This document shows positions 7,641 through 16,771 of a stretch of DNA of 64,000 nt, one piece after another. This stretch comes from Erysipelotrichaceae bacterium (GTDB lineage Bacteria; Bacillota_I; Bacilli_A; Erysipelotrichales; Erysipelotrichaceae): assembly GCA_017432895.1 (NCBI GenBank), contig JAFRIG010000017.1, forward strand, positions 1 through 64,000. The letters run 5' to 3'. The notes beneath the pieces were generated by a model. The model ran no database searches. It was not told where the DNA came from and saw only the letters and a program-made list of their open reading frames with translations. Every line of letters begins with the position of its first letter. Position 1 is the first letter of the stretch. The position numbers and the translations under genes were made by a program.

Positions 7641-8368
7641 TCCAGATTGAGCCTTCTGTCCAGGATGTACCAGGTCAAAGCGGAGAAGATAGCCGCAAAC
7701 AGCAGCGGTTTAAGGAACCATTGCCAATCAAAGATCAGGGCATCGCTGTAGCTGGAAATAAAGACCTTGGTCGGGAAGAAGAACATCCGGATCACCATCG
7801 CCACGATAACAAAGATCGTCGCAAACAGGATCTGATGTTTTCCTAAAAGATGTGCTACGGCAAAGGCCGCAAAAAACATGCAGGTAGCGGCGATCAGCTC
7901 CAGTGACATCAGGATCAGAGCCTGTACCAGCACCAGATAGAAATCGCTGTCCATCGAAAAGAACATTTTACACAGCTCTCTGATCTCCTCAACACTGCCG
8001 GCAATGAATCCCATGATCAGGATACAGACGCAGACACATAACATCTCCAGAGAAGCCCAGATGATGGTGTTGATCACCTTGGCCGCGATATGGGTCGCCG
8101 TATTTACCGGTAAAGCGAAAGACAGATACCCTTCATTTTTAAGCAGGCCATTGACGAAACGGCTTACCGTACAATACAAGGTGACAAAAAACGAGATACT
8201 AAGCAGGATGCCTAGAATGATCACCAAAGCCGTGAAAAAGAAACCGGCCGTCAGACGAAATCTGGTCATTATTGAACAGATCGTTGTCAATGATATCAGC
8301 GCCAGAAAAAGCGGAAACATGCTTCTGGAAGTCGCTTTAAAATCATACTTTATCAGTTTTCCTAACAT
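7637..8368 (-). CDS. ABC-2 type transporter permease
   Basis: A 243-residue membrane protein with about six hydrophobic segments, the partner of the ATPase encoded just upstream (seven-base overlap). It begins MLGKLIKYDFKATSRSMFPL, a common opening of permeases in YtrA-type operons. These systems usually export or respond to envelope-active antibiotics such as bacitracin-type or lantibiotic compounds. The substrate is unknown. Confidence 0.85.
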   Translation of the reverse strand: MLGKLIKYDFKATSRSMFPLFLALISLTTICSIMTRFRLTAGFFFTALVIILGILLSISFFVTLYCTVSRFVNGLLKNEGYLSFALPVNTATHIAAKVINTIIWASLEMLCVCVCILIMGFIAGSVEEIRELCKMFFSMDSDFYLVLVQALILMSLELIAATCMFFAAFAVAHLLGKHQILFATIFVIVAMVIRMFFFPTKVFISSYSDALIFDWQWFLKPLLFAAIFSALTWYILDRRLNLE

Positions 8369-9057
8369 CTGAATACCTCCCTGAAGTGTTCATCGACACT
8401 TCTGCCCGTCTCTTCTCTTATCTCATCGACGCTCTTATGTAAGACCACTTCCCCTTCCTTGAGGAAGATTGCCTCATCAAGCACACTTTCAACATCCGCG
8501 ATCAGATGCGTCGAGATCAGTACCGTCGCATTCTCATCATAATTGGACAGTATTGTCCTTAAGATGAAGTCCCTGGCTGCCGGGTCCACCCCCGCGATCG
8601 GCTCATCCAGAAGATAAAGCTTCGCATGCCTGGACATCGTCATGATCAGCTGTACCTTTTCCTTGGTGCCTTTCGACATCTTCTTTAAAGGCATTTCTCT
8701 GTCGATCCCTAACGACAGCAGCATTGCATTGGCTGTGCCCGTATCGAAATCGCTATAGAAATCCTCATACATATTTATCAGTTCATCGACTCGCATCCAG
8801 TCCGGCAGATAGTTCCTGTCAGGCAGATAGGAGACCATCGCCTTAGTTACAGGTGAAGGTCTTTCACCGCAGATCGTGATCTCACCTGCCGTCGGAACCA
8901 AGAGTCTGGAAGCCAGTTTGATCAAAGTCGTCTTACCAGAACCGTTTGGTCCCAATAAGCCGATGATCCTTCCTTCTTCCAAAGTCAGGTCGACATTATT
9001 CAAGGCTTTGACATTTCCATAGTCCTTGCATAGGCCTCTACAAACCAGTGTTTCCAT
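8362..9057 (-). CDS. ABC transporter ATP-binding protein, YtrB/BcrA type
   Basis: Energises the adjacent permease. The Walker A motif GPNGSGKTTL lies near residue 36, the signature MSKGTKEKVQL near 128 (a variant of LSGGQ), Walker B LYLLDEP near 147, and the switch His in ISTHLIADVES near 181. Length 231 is normal. GGAGG lies upstream of the ATG inside the end of the regulator gene, giving a 20-base overlap and tight co-regulation. Confidence 0.92.
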   Translation of the reverse strand: METLVCRGLCKDYGNVKALNNVDLTLEEGRIIGLLGPNGSGKTTLIKLASRLLVPTAGEITICGERPSPVTKAMVSYLPDRNYLPDWMRVDELINMYEDFYSDFDTGTANAMLLSLGIDREMPLKKMSKGTKEKVQLIMTMSRHAKLYLLDEPIAGVDPAARDFILRTILSNYDENATVLISTHLIADVESVLDEAIFLKEGEVVLHKSVDEIREETGRSVDEHFREVFRC

Positions 9058-9421
9058 CTTCTTTATCCTCCCAATTATTCAGGGCTTCTCTGATCATCTG
9101 ATCGTCCATGCCCAGATCCTTCAAACGTTTAAACAATTCCGCGATATATCCCTCACTCAAGTCCTTACGCAAGGCCTCGATCTTCTTTTCATCGATACTG
9201 ACATATCTTCCGCTGGTCCTTTCACTCTGTACAAGACCCAGCCGCTCGAGTTCGGCATATGCTCTTTGTACGGTATTGGGATTGACACTCACTTCAGCTG
9301 CCAGATCCCTGACTGCCGGAAGCCTGTCTCCGGAAGCGTATTTCCCGGAAACGATATCGATCTTCATCAGTTCGATGATCTGTAAGTAGATAGGTATATC
9401 ATCCGAAAACTTCCATGCCAT
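9038..9421 (-). CDS. GntR family transcriptional regulator, YtrA subfamily
   Basis: A short (127-residue) GntR protein: an N-terminal winged helix (YLQIIELMKIDIVSGKY, then RLPAVRDLAAEVSVNPNTVQ and RAYAELERLGL) and a tail of only about 55 residues, as in the YtrA subfamily, which lacks a large effector domain. Such regulators repress their own ABC operon and are released by cell-envelope antibiotics. It is the first gene of the four-gene operon, and a perfect palindrome lies immediately upstream. Confidence 0.92.
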   Translation of the reverse strand: MAWKFSDDIPIYLQIIELMKIDIVSGKYASGDRLPAVRDLAAEVSVNPNTVQRAYAELERLGLVQSERTSGRYVSIDEKKIEALRKDLSEGYIAELFKRLKDLGMDDQMIREALNNWEDKEDGNTGL

Positions 9422-9434
9422 AAAAAGTCCTTTC

Positions 9435-9460
9435 TATTGTATTAATACACTAATACAATA
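9435..9460. promoter_or_regulatory. Perfect palindromic operator of the GntR operon
   Basis: TATTGTATTA (9435-9444) and TAATACAATA (9451-9460) are exact inverted repeats separated by six bases. The element starts 14 bases upstream of the regulator start codon and overlaps AT-rich promoter sequence. Its form and place fit the YtrA-type operators described in Bacillus and Listeria relatives, so autoregulation is likely. Confidence 0.8.
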
Positions 9461-9489
9461 ACACAGTACCTATAGCCTGTCAACAGGAA

Positions 9490-9516
9490 AATAAAAAAGA
9501 ACTGCTTAACAGTTCT
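9490..9516 (-). terminator. Terminator after tRNA-Arg
   Basis: AGAACTG (9498-9504) pairs with CAGTTCT (9510-9516). Read on the minus strand, TTTTTTAT follows directly. It ends the tRNA transcript 11 bases past the CCA. Confidence 0.85.
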
Positions 9517-9527
9517 GATCTTAATAG

Positions 9528-9604
9528 TGGCGTCCATGGAGAGACTCGAACTCCCGACCGTCCGCTTAGAAGGCGGATGCTCTATCCAACTGAGCTACAT
9601 GGAC
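9528..9604 (-). tRNA. tRNA-Arg (anticodon TCT)
   Basis: A complete 77-base cloverleaf on the minus strand. The acceptor stem is GTCCATG paired with CATGGAC, the D arm contains AGCTCAGTTGGATAGAGC, and the anticodon loop CTTCTAA has TCT at 9568-9570. The T arm carries GTTCGAGTC, and the 3' CCA is encoded at 9528-9530. It has its own promoter and terminator. Confidence 0.97.
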
Positions 9605-9613
9605 AGCATAAGT

Positions 9614-9642
9614 ATATTATCATTTTTGTCAGCCTATTTCAA
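9614..9642 (-). promoter_or_regulatory. Sigma-A promoter of tRNA-Arg
   Basis: On the minus strand TTGAAA (9637-9642) and TAATAT (9614-9619) are 17 bases apart, and the mature tRNA begins ten bases after the -10. A TATAAT on the plus strand at 9655-9660 is likely the -10 of the divergent peptidase gene. Confidence 0.85.
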
Positions 9643-9680
9643 ATAAGGCCGATATATAATTTAGCTAAGAGGACAAACAT

Positions 9681-11120
9681 ATGCTGGCAATACTTATAAT
9701 CATACTGTTTCTTTTACTGCTTTTGGCTATCGCCTTCATCAGAGCTTTGATCTTACCCAAGAAAACTTCTTTCTACGAAGGAAGCAAGGATGAAGAAAGA
9801 TCCCTTGACTATGCCTTGAAACTGCAGAAGATGATACAGGTCGAAACGGTCTCCAGTAGAGATAATAACGATCCCACCAAATTCCGCAAACTGCACAAAG
9901 TCATGGAAGAGCTCTTCCCCACCGTTTTCTCAACCTGCGAGAAACACGATATCGACGGAAGCCTTCTGGTCAGATGGCCTGGCAAAGATCATAATAAACA
10001 ACCTATCGTACTGATCTCGCATCTGGATGTCGTCCCCGCGGAAGGCGAATGGCTCTATCCGCCCTTTTCCGGTACCATTGTCGACGGCAAGATCTATGGC
10101 CGCGGATCTTTTGATGTCAAATGCGGCGTCTTCTCCTTCTATCAGGCCGTTGAAGAACTGATCAAGGAAGGTTATAAACCCGATTGCGACATCTATCTGG
10201 GTTCCAGCTGTACCGAAGAAATCGGCGGAGACGGTGCTCCCAAGATCGTCAAATGGTTTGATGATCACAACATCAGACCCTTCATGGTCTGCGATGAAGG
10301 CGGTACGATCACCGAAGATCCGATGCCCGGCGTCAAGGGCAATTTCGCCGCGGTCGGTATCTTTGAAAAAGGCTATGGCGACATCAAGATCATCGCCAAA
10401 GGAAACGGCGGACACTCCTCTTCCCCAGGCAAAAACTCTCCGATCGCCCGTCTGGGGAAATTCATAAATGAGATCGAAACAAAATCACCATTTAAAGTTG
10501 AATTCACCCCGGCCGTAGAAGGCATGTTACAAAACCTGGCCCCGTATTGCGACAACCTTTTACTCAAGACGGTCTTCCACAACCTCTGGCTTTTCAAACC
10601 TGTATTGAAGAAAGTCATGCCGGCCATCTCCCCGATCGGTGCCGCAATGTTACAGACGACGATCTGTTTCACGATGCAGAAAGGATCCGATGCCACCAAC
10701 GTCATCCCCCAGGAAGCCTATGTGACCGCCAACATGCGCTACATCCCCTTCCAGGGCAAAGATGAATCATTAGCCATCGTCAGAAATATCGCTGCCAAAT
10801 ACGATCTGGAAGTGGAAGAGATCACCTGCTCCGATCCGACCAGCTCTTTGGACCTCAATGGTCCGCAGTTCGCCATGACCAAAAAAGCCATCGAAAAAAT
10901 CTTCCCCAATGTCTGTGTCTTGCCTTACGTCGTGACCGGCGGTACCGATTCCAGATTCTATGATGGCCATGTGGATGCCTGCGTACGTTTTGAACCGGTC
11001 AACGTCTCCAAACAACAGCTCGGCAATATGCATGGCATCAACGAGAATCTGAATATCGACACTCTGCCTTTGGCTGTCGAATACTATAAAGAGATCATCA
11101 GGCTGCAGGAAGGACGTTAA
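9681..11120 (+). CDS. M20 family metallopeptidase with N-terminal membrane anchor
   Basis: A dinuclear zinc aminoacylase/carboxypeptidase-type enzyme of 479 residues. Residues 1-25 form a hydrophobic anchor. Metal-site motifs follow: LISHLDVVPAEGEW near residue 112, YGRGSFDVKCGV near 139, SSCTEEIGGDGAP near 175 with the catalytic Glu, and VTGGTDSRFY near 420. GNGGHSSSPGKNSPI near 238 belongs to the lid domain used for dimerisation. The arrangement resembles the PM20D1/CPS1 carboxypeptidases. An AGAGGA site precedes the ATG, and the next gene starts on its stop codon. Confidence 0.92.
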   Translation: MLAILIIILFLLLLLAIAFIRALILPKKTSFYEGSKDEERSLDYALKLQKMIQVETVSSRDNNDPTKFRKLHKVMEELFPTVFSTCEKHDIDGSLLVRWPGKDHNKQPIVLISHLDVVPAEGEWLYPPFSGTIVDGKIYGRGSFDVKCGVFSFYQAVEELIKEGYKPDCDIYLGSSCTEEIGGDGAPKIVKWFDDHNIRPFMVCDEGGTITEDPMPGVKGNFAAVGIFEKGYGDIKIIAKGNGGHSSSPGKNSPIARLGKFINEIETKSPFKVEFTPAVEGMLQNLAPYCDNLLLKTVFHNLWLFKPVLKKVMPAISPIGAAMLQTTICFTMQKGSDATNVIPQEAYVTANMRYIPFQGKDESLAIVRNIAAKYDLEVEEITCSDPTSSLDLNGPQFAMTKKAIEKIFPNVCVLPYVVTGGTDSRFYDGHVDACVRFEPVNVSKQQLGNMHGINENLNIDTLPLAVEYYKEIIRLQEGR

Positions 11121-11791
11121 TGAACTTTACGATCAAAGATCATAAGATCGAGATATTTGGCGCTGATAAAACAGGAAAGCTTCCTTTCATCATCCTGATC
11201 GGAGATCGCGATGAAGCTGAAGAAGTCTACGAAATCGTCCGTACAAGATGCGATCAGGAATTTATTCTGATCGCCATCCATGCCAAGGACTGGAACAGTG
11301 AATTATCACCCTGGTATTGCGATCCGGTCTTTAAAGGTACGGAAGCTTTTGCGGGAAAAGCCGATGATTTCCTGACTTTGATCATAAATGAGATCCTTCC
11401 TCAATTAAACGAATACATCAATACATCACCATCTTATTATGCCCTGTGCGGCTATTCTTTGGCCGGACTCTTCGCCTTATACAGTGCCTATCGCTGCGAC
11501 AGTTTTCAAAAGATCGTCTCGGCTTCAGGAAGTCTCTGGTACCCCGGATTCATTGAAATGGTCACAAAAGAAAAGATCTCCAAAGAGATCAATACTGTCT
11601 ACCTGTCATTAGGTGATTCAGAAGCTAAAACCAGAAATCAGCTGATGGCCAGAGTCCAGGATAACAGCGAGAAGATCGCTGCATATCTAAGTCAGAACAT
11701 CAACACCGTCCTTGAGCTCAATGAAGGCAACCACTTCAATGATCCTGAACTGAGGATCGCCAAAGGAATTGCCTACATCCTCAATACCTGA
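11120..11791 (+). CDS. Alpha/beta hydrolase, esterase
   Basis: A 223-residue esterase-type protein. The nucleophile elbow GYSLAGLFALY near residue 113 gives Ser in a G-x-S-x-A-G context, and the C-terminal NEGNHFND near 203 supplies the catalytic His. The fold is close to the esterase D / siderophore-esterase (IroE, Fes) group. Its ATG overlaps the peptidase stop (TAATG), so it is co-translated. Its 3' end overlaps the convergent gene by 11 bases. The substrate is unknown. Confidence 0.78.
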   Translation: MNFTIKDHKIEIFGADKTGKLPFIILIGDRDEAEEVYEIVRTRCDQEFILIAIHAKDWNSELSPWYCDPVFKGTEAFAGKADDFLTLIINEILPQLNEYINTSPSYYALCGYSLAGLFALYSAYRCDSFQKIVSASGSLWYPGFIEMVTKEKISKEINTVYLSLGDSEAKTRNQLMARVQDNSEKIAAYLSQNINTVLELNEGNHFNDPELRIAKGIAYILNT

Positions 11792-12212
11792 TGGGTTCCC
11801 GACCCGTAAATTTGCGGCCGAGATGATTGGCCCAGCGCTCCGGATAAAAGGAAGAGTATCTGTATCTTCCTTCTCTTCTGGCCTTGATGAAATAAGGCGA
11901 AGAAGCCCAGATGAATGAGGGGATGCCGATCAAAGGCAGATAAAAAGGTCCCAGCAGAAAGGATTGTATCGAGTGACCGTATTCATGGACGATCACCCTT
12001 TCATCATCACTGCCCAGAAACAGAAACATGCCCATCGACATCGAAGAACGCAGGTTCCAGCGGGTCACCAAAGCGCCATAAAAGAAATGTCTTTCCTCCT
12101 TAGGCCCCGTCAGTAAAACATAGAGCCAGATCAAAAAACCCAGGACGTTCTGAATGATGCCCCAGGTCATCTGGACGAAATAGTAAATGAATAATCTAAT
12201 TTTCCTCATCAA
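11781..12212 (-). CDS. Small membrane protein with HEYGH motif
   Basis: A 143-residue protein with a hydrophobic N-terminus (residues 5-35) and a second hydrophobic stretch near 90-105. Between them lies [17 protein letters not shown], an HExxH motif of zinc metalloproteases set in a membrane context. It is very short for a protease and no third metal ligand is obvious, so it may be a degenerate or minimal relative. It overlaps mtnA by 17 bases at its start and is probably the last gene of the metG-like/mtnA transcript. Confidence 0.7.
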   Translation of the reverse strand: MMRKIRLFIYYFVQMTWGIIQNVLGFLIWLYVLLTGPKEERHFFYGALVTRWNLRSSMSMGMFLFLGSDDERVIVHEYGHSIQSFLLGPFYLPLIGIPSFIWASSPYFIKARREGRYRYSSFYPERWANHLGRKFTGREPIRY

Positions 12213-13302
12213 ATAGTTTCTTAAGATTCACGTCGAAAGGCGGATAGACGATGCCTTTTTCCGTTACGATCCCGGATAAGAGTTCATGGTCGGTCACATC
12301 GAAGGAAGGATTGTAGCACTTGACCTCCGCTGGAGCCATGGGTCTTTCATACCACATGTTTTTGATCTCTTCGGGATCCCTGAGTTCGATCTTGATGTGA
12401 TCGCCATCCGGGCAGTCCATATCGATGGTCGAAGTCGGACCCAGTGAATAGACCGGAATGCCATAGTGTTTGGCCAAAATAGCTACACCCGAAGTACCGA
12501 TCTTGTTGGCGAAATCGCCGTTGGCCGCAATGCGATCGCAACCGACGAAACAGGCATTGATCCAGCCGTTTTTCATGACGATCGAAGCCATATTGTCGCA
12601 GATCAGCGTCACATCAACGCCGGCTCTGCTCAGTTCAAAAGACGTCAGACGGGCACCCTGCAGTAAGGGCCTGGTCTCGTCGGCGAAGACTCTGATATTC
12701 ATGCCTCTGGCCTTGGCCAAAAGGAAAGGACCCTGAGCCGTGCCATAGGATGTCGCCAAAGGACCGGCGTTGCAATGGGTGAGGACGCCATCGCCATCTT
12801 TCAAAAGTGAAAGACCGTATTCGCAGATCTTCAGACACATCTCGATGTCTTCGTTGTGGATGGCGATCGCCTCTTTCTTTAACAGGTCGTTGATTTCTTT
12901 GACGCTTTTGTCTTTATTTTCTTCGACGACTCTTTCCATCCGCTTTAAAGCCCAACCCAAATTGACAGCGGTCGGACGGGAAGAATAGAGGTATTCCTTA
13001 TTCTGTCTGAAATGTTCGCAGTATTCCTCAAAAGGAAGATCTTCATCTTTCTTTGCCAGCATGAACATCGCATATCCCGCAAAGATACCGATAGCCGGAG
13101 CCCCTCTGATCTCAAGCTTCTTGATCGCCTGATAGGCACTCTCCAGATCTTCTATCTTCTTGTATTCCAATACACTCGGCAATTTGACCTGGTCGATGAT
13201 GATAATATGGGAGTCATCTTCAGCCAAACGGATATTGTCGGTGATACCGACCTTCTCCATGTCGGCTCTGGTCTTACTTAAATTGACTTGGATGTTTGAC
13301 AT
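12196..13302 (-). CDS. mtnA: S-methyl-5-thioribose-1-phosphate isomerase
   Basis: Converts methylthioribose 1-phosphate to methylthioribulose 1-phosphate in methionine salvage. The 368-residue protein shows [15 protein letters not shown] near residue 60, [16 protein letters not shown] near 170 with the catalytic Cys, and [16 protein letters not shown] near 255 with the catalytic Asp. An AGAGGA site precedes ATG 13302, which lies 29 bases inside the upstream synthetase gene. No other mtn genes are in the window. The amidohydrolase and phosphorylases at 60-64 kb could in principle provide its substrate. Confidence 0.93.
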   Translation of the reverse strand: MSNIQVNLSKTRADMEKVGITDNIRLAEDDSHIIIIDQVKLPSVLEYKKIEDLESAYQAIKKLEIRGAPAIGIFAGYAMFMLAKKDEDLPFEEYCEHFRQNKEYLYSSRPTAVNLGWALKRMERVVEENKDKSVKEINDLLKKEAIAIHNEDIEMCLKICEYGLSLLKDGDGVLTHCNAGPLATSYGTAQGPFLLAKARGMNIRVFADETRPLLQGARLTSFELSRAGVDVTLICDNMASIVMKNGWINACFVGCDRIAANGDFANKIGTSGVAILAKHYGIPVYSLGPTSTIDMDCPDGDHIKIELRDPEEIKNMWYERPMAPAEVKCYNPSFDVTDHELLSGIVTEKGIVYPPFDVNLKKLFDEEN

Positions 13303-15238
13303 AGAAGTCCTCTTTTTCCTTCAGTTCCTTGAGCTGGTGCTTCTCTTTGTCTTCGATCAGATCATAGATGTCCGCAAAGATGTTATCCCAACTGAAGAAC
13401 TTGTCAGGATCGACATTGAGATAGTCGCAAATCTTTTCGCAGCCATCCGGTACGACCGGGTGAGAAAGCACCGCCGCCACCTTGACCATGTAGAAGGCAT
13501 CGATCAGCGTCTGTTTGATGTTTTCTTCGTTGTTCGAATTCTTGGACCAGAACTTGGAAGCATTGCGGATATAGGAATCCAGATCGTTCATCACCTGATG
13601 CAGTTCAAAACGGTACATGTGATTCTCATAATTCAGGATCGTCCTTTCGGCGATCTGTTTGTATTCCGGGCTGACTTCACCATAAGGCAGGACGCCATCA
13701 AAGTATTTCTGGGTCGAATAGAAACAGCCTCTGACCAGACGGTTCAAAACATTGGTATACAGATTGCCTTGCGCCAGTACCGGATCAGGTTCATTGAGCT
13801 TGGCATCCGGATTCAAAGGCTGAGGCATGAAACTTACCGACTTGTTGCCTAAAGCCAGAGAAATGAAATGAGCCCTCAACTGATCGGCCGTATAGTAATC
13901 CAGAAGATCGGCAGCCATCGGCGGCTTGATCGCTCCGGATGAAGAAGCCTTCTTGTCCAGGAAAAGGATGTGGTGGTTGGCGACTAAAGTCGTCAGCTGC
14001 AGGTCACCGTCTTTAGGATGGATAGTCAGATTATCCTTGCCCTGCTGAGCCATCCATAACGGCATCTGAGCGACACCATAGAAATAGATATTGTCCTGGC
14101 CGATGAACTGGAAGACCGTAGCCTCCTTGTCGCACCAGTATTTTTTCCATTCATCATCGGGCAGACCGATGCGTTTGAAATAGGCCTTGGTGAAAGAGAT
14201 CGGAGCCCAAAGGCTTTCCGGCCAGACCCAGACCGTGAGGTCTTCTTCATCTTCCAGCTTGGGTGCCTTGACGCCCCACTCGATATTGCCGGTAAGTCTA
14301 AGTGGTACCAAAGTCTTGCCGGTACGGTAATGGATACCCGCCTTTGTCAGTATAGGACAGGCCTTTTCTCTTAGCTCAAGTTTGGCGAAAGTGACGATAA
14401 AGCTGCCCTTGATATTTTCCAGATCGGAGTTTTCATGTTCCGGCAGTTCATCTTCGATCTGCCTGTAGGCATCCAAAAACTTCTCCTGGATATAGATGAC
14501 CGGAGCACCCAAAGATTCCTCCATCGTCTCGGAAACGATCTTCCTGACATTCGGTTTCTTTTTGATATCTTCGACATACTCCTTGAGCAGATCGTTGAAA
14601 TCCGTCAGCTTGAAGTACCAGTTGGTGACATCCCGCATCTCCGGGGTCTCACCCGACAGGGTCGATTTGGGATCGATCAGCTCCTCGGGCATGTACTGGT
14701 GACCCAGATCACATTCATCCGCATAGCCCTTCTCCGACTGACAGTGTTCGATCGGACACTTGCCGACGACCTGCCGGCCGTTGAGGAAGCACTGGTATTT
14801 GGGATCATAGAACTGTTTAGTGACCAGCTTCTCCAGCCAGCCGTTTTCATACAGTGTCCGGATGAACTCATCGGTCTCTTCCTGATGGACTTCCTTGGTG
14901 TCACCAAGACCGGAAGCGCCAAACAGGTTCAAAGAGATCCGATAATCGCGCAAAGTCTTTTCTTGCGCATCATGATTGGCTTGGACATAATCTTCGATAC
15001 TGCCCTGATAGCCTTCTTCATCGACCTTCTTGCGATAGCCTTCCGCGATCGGTGAGCCGTAGCAGTCGGTACCGGAAACGAAAACGACATTGTCCTTGCC
15101 GATACGGTCTCTTAAAAAACGCGCAAACACATCGGCATGGACAAACATGCCACCCACATGGCCAAAATGCAAAGTCTTATTGCCATACGGCATACCGCCG
15201 GTCACTACCGCACGTTTGGGAAATACTGGACGTTCCAT
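13274..15238 (-). CDS. MetRS-like class I aminoacyl-tRNA synthetase
   Basis: A class I synthetase of about 654 residues in the MetRS clade: [18 protein letters not shown] at the N-terminus holds the HIGH motif (HFGH), [12 protein letters not shown] follows, and a Cys/His knuckle (CPIEHC, then ECDLGH) replaces the usual four-Cys zinc site. The second signature is [13 protein letters not shown] instead of KMSKS, so the second catalytic Lys is Ser. Extra sequence lies between the connective peptide and this loop. GGAAGAGG before ATG 15238 decides the start. It precedes mtnA with a 29-base overlap. It is either a divergent MetRS or a paralogue with another role. Confidence 0.82.
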   Translation of the reverse strand: MERPVFPKRAVVTGGMPYGNKTLHFGHVGGMFVHADVFARFLRDRIGKDNVVFVSGTDCYGSPIAEGYRKKVDEEGYQGSIEDYVQANHDAQEKTLRDYRISLNLFGASGLGDTKEVHQEETDEFIRTLYENGWLEKLVTKQFYDPKYQCFLNGRQVVGKCPIEHCQSEKGYADECDLGHQYMPEELIDPKSTLSGETPEMRDVTNWYFKLTDFNDLLKEYVEDIKKKPNVRKIVSETMEESLGAPVIYIQEKFLDAYRQIEDELPEHENSDLENIKGSFIVTFAKLELREKACPILTKAGIHYRTGKTLVPLRLTGNIEWGVKAPKLEDEEDLTVWVWPESLWAPISFTKAYFKRIGLPDDEWKKYWCDKEATVFQFIGQDNIYFYGVAQMPLWMAQQGKDNLTIHPKDGDLQLTTLVANHHILFLDKKASSSGAIKPPMAADLLDYYTADQLRAHFISLALGNKSVSFMPQPLNPDAKLNEPDPVLAQGNLYTNVLNRLVRGCFYSTQKYFDGVLPYGEVSPEYKQIAERTILNYENHMYRFELHQVMNDLDSYIRNASKFWSKNSNNEENIKQTLIDAFYMVKVAAVLSHPVVPDGCEKICDYLNVDPDKFFSWDNIFADIYDLIEDKEKHQLKELKEKEDFYVKHPSQFK

Positions 15239-15298
15239 GATCTTACCTCTTCCTAACAAAAATACTTAATAATTATAACAATTCTCTTAACTTTTAGC

Positions 15299-16723
15299 CT
15301 AGAGATCGTAGTAAAGTCTGAACTCCGCCGGATGCGGGATCCTTTCGATCTCCCCGGCCTCTATAGTGATGGCCTTAAGCCAGTTGTTCAGCTGTTCTTC
15401 ACTGAAGACCCCACCTTGTAACAGATAGTCGTGATCCTTCTTCAAAGCGTCGATCGCTTCATCGATGTTCTGGGGCAGATGTTCAAGTTTGGCCTTTTCT
15501 TCTTCACTCAGATCATAAAGGTTGAAGTCGAATGGTCCCCAGTTGTGGTCGGCCGGATCGATCCTGTTGACGATGCCGTCGAGTCCTGCCATTAAGATCG
15601 CCGCAAAAGCGAAATAGGGATTGCAGGTGGCATCGGGCGAACGCAGTTCAAAACGCACGTTATCCTCACCCTTGGCATAGCTGGGGATCCTGACGATCGC
15701 ACTGCGATTGGCGCTGGCGTAACCGATCGTGACCGGTGCTTCAAAGCCCGGTACCAGTCTACGATACGAGTTGGTCGAAGGATCCAGGATAGCACTTAAA
15801 GAACGGCTGTGTTTAAGCAGACCGCCGATGAAATACATAGCTTCCTTTGACAGATCGGCATATTCGCCTTTCTGGTAGAAGATGTTTTTGCCTCCCTTCT
15901 TCAACAACATATGTACATGCATACCGTTGCCGGCTTCGTTGTTTATCGGTTTAGGCATGAAGGTCGCCGTATAGCCATCTCTGGCCGCAGCATTTCTGAT
16001 CAGATACTTCGCCAGCATCGTCTGATCGGCCATTAAAGAAACTTCACCAAGTTCGACCTCAACTTCCATCTGGCCGCTGCCGCCGACTTCGTGGTGATGA
16101 TACTTGACCCTGATACCCGCCTCAGATAAAAGCTCACAGATCTCGTTTCTTAAATCGAAAAACAGATCAGCCGGCTGATCGTAATGATAGCCGCCTTTAG
16201 GCAGGGTGTGATAACCGCTTCCTTCCATATTCGACGACCATTCCGACTCCAGGGAATGCAGTTTGCTGGATACTTCATCTCCGGCGATGCGATAGGACAT
16301 GCTGTCGAAAAGCGAGAACTCGTATTCCGGACCAACGATCATCTCATCGGCGATCCCGAGTTTCTTCATATATTCGACCGCAGCGTTGATCACATTGCGC
16401 GGATACTGTTCAAAGGGACGATTGTGATCCTTTTCGATCACGCAAACATTGGCCATCATCGACAAGGTGGAAGCCTGGGCGAAAGGTTCGACATAGGCGC
16501 TGGCCAGATCGGGATAGAATACCATATCCGACTTTTCCACTCTGGCATAACCGTAATTAGACGCATCGAAACCGATACCGTCTTTCATCAGCTTTTCATT
16601 CAATCTTTCCGCCGGGATCGACAGATGACGAAAGCGTCCTCTTAAATCGACAAGCTTCAGATCAATGAACCTGACGTTATTTTCCTTGATATATTTTTCC
16701 GCTTCTTTGATATTCTTGAACAT
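15299..16723 (-). CDS. glnA: Glutamine synthetase, type I
   Basis: ATP-dependent synthesis of glutamine from glutamate and ammonia, as a dodecamer. Active-site motifs are present: GPEYEFSLFD near residue 134, NEAGNGMHVHMLLK near 265, PGFEAPVTIGYASANRSA near 335, and RFELRSPDATCNPYFAFA near 372. The length, 474, is a little above the Gram-positive average. The N-terminal latch reads GFDASNYGYARVEKSDM rather than GFDGSSI, a known divergent form. GGAGGTGAGGAG lies before the ATG. It is transcribed divergently from the PfkB kinase gene. Confidence 0.94.
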   Translation of the reverse strand: MFKNIKEAEKYIKENNVRFIDLKLVDLRGRFRHLSIPAERLNEKLMKDGIGFDASNYGYARVEKSDMVFYPDLASAYVEPFAQASTLSMMANVCVIEKDHNRPFEQYPRNVINAAVEYMKKLGIADEMIVGPEYEFSLFDSMSYRIAGDEVSSKLHSLESEWSSNMEGSGYHTLPKGGYHYDQPADLFFDLRNEICELLSEAGIRVKYHHHEVGGSGQMEVEVELGEVSLMADQTMLAKYLIRNAAARDGYTATFMPKPINNEAGNGMHVHMLLKKGGKNIFYQKGEYADLSKEAMYFIGGLLKHSRSLSAILDPSTNSYRRLVPGFEAPVTIGYASANRSAIVRIPSYAKGEDNVRFELRSPDATCNPYFAFAAILMAGLDGIVNRIDPADHNWGPFDFNLYDLSEEEKAKLEHLPQNIDEAIDALKKDHDYLLQGGVFSEEQLNNWLKAITIEAGEIERIPHPAEFRLYYDL

Positions 16724-16741
16724 ATTTTTCTCCTCACCTCC

Positions 16742-16765
16742 ATTATAAGCTATTACGTTTATAAT
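16742..16765. promoter_or_regulatory. Divergent -10 elements of glnA and the PfkB gene
   Basis: Two perfect TATAAT hexamers lie back to back: one on the minus strand at 16742-16747 for glnA, one on the plus strand at 16760-16765 for the kinase. No good -35 is seen for either. The plus-strand -10 ends only six bases before the kinase ATG at 16772. Confidence 0.6.
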
Positions 16766-16771
16766 TAAGGT

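Noticed and set aside
7637-9057. The ABC transporter next to the leader-peptide pseudogene as its dedicated exporter.
   Set aside because: The ATPase has no C39 peptidase domain, the pair belongs to a YtrA-type operon with its own operator, and a terminator separates it from the peptide gene.
13160-13852. Long plus-strand frame across the mtnA/synthetase junction.
   Set aside because: It lies antisense to two well-supported genes, has no ribosome site and its composition mirrors them.
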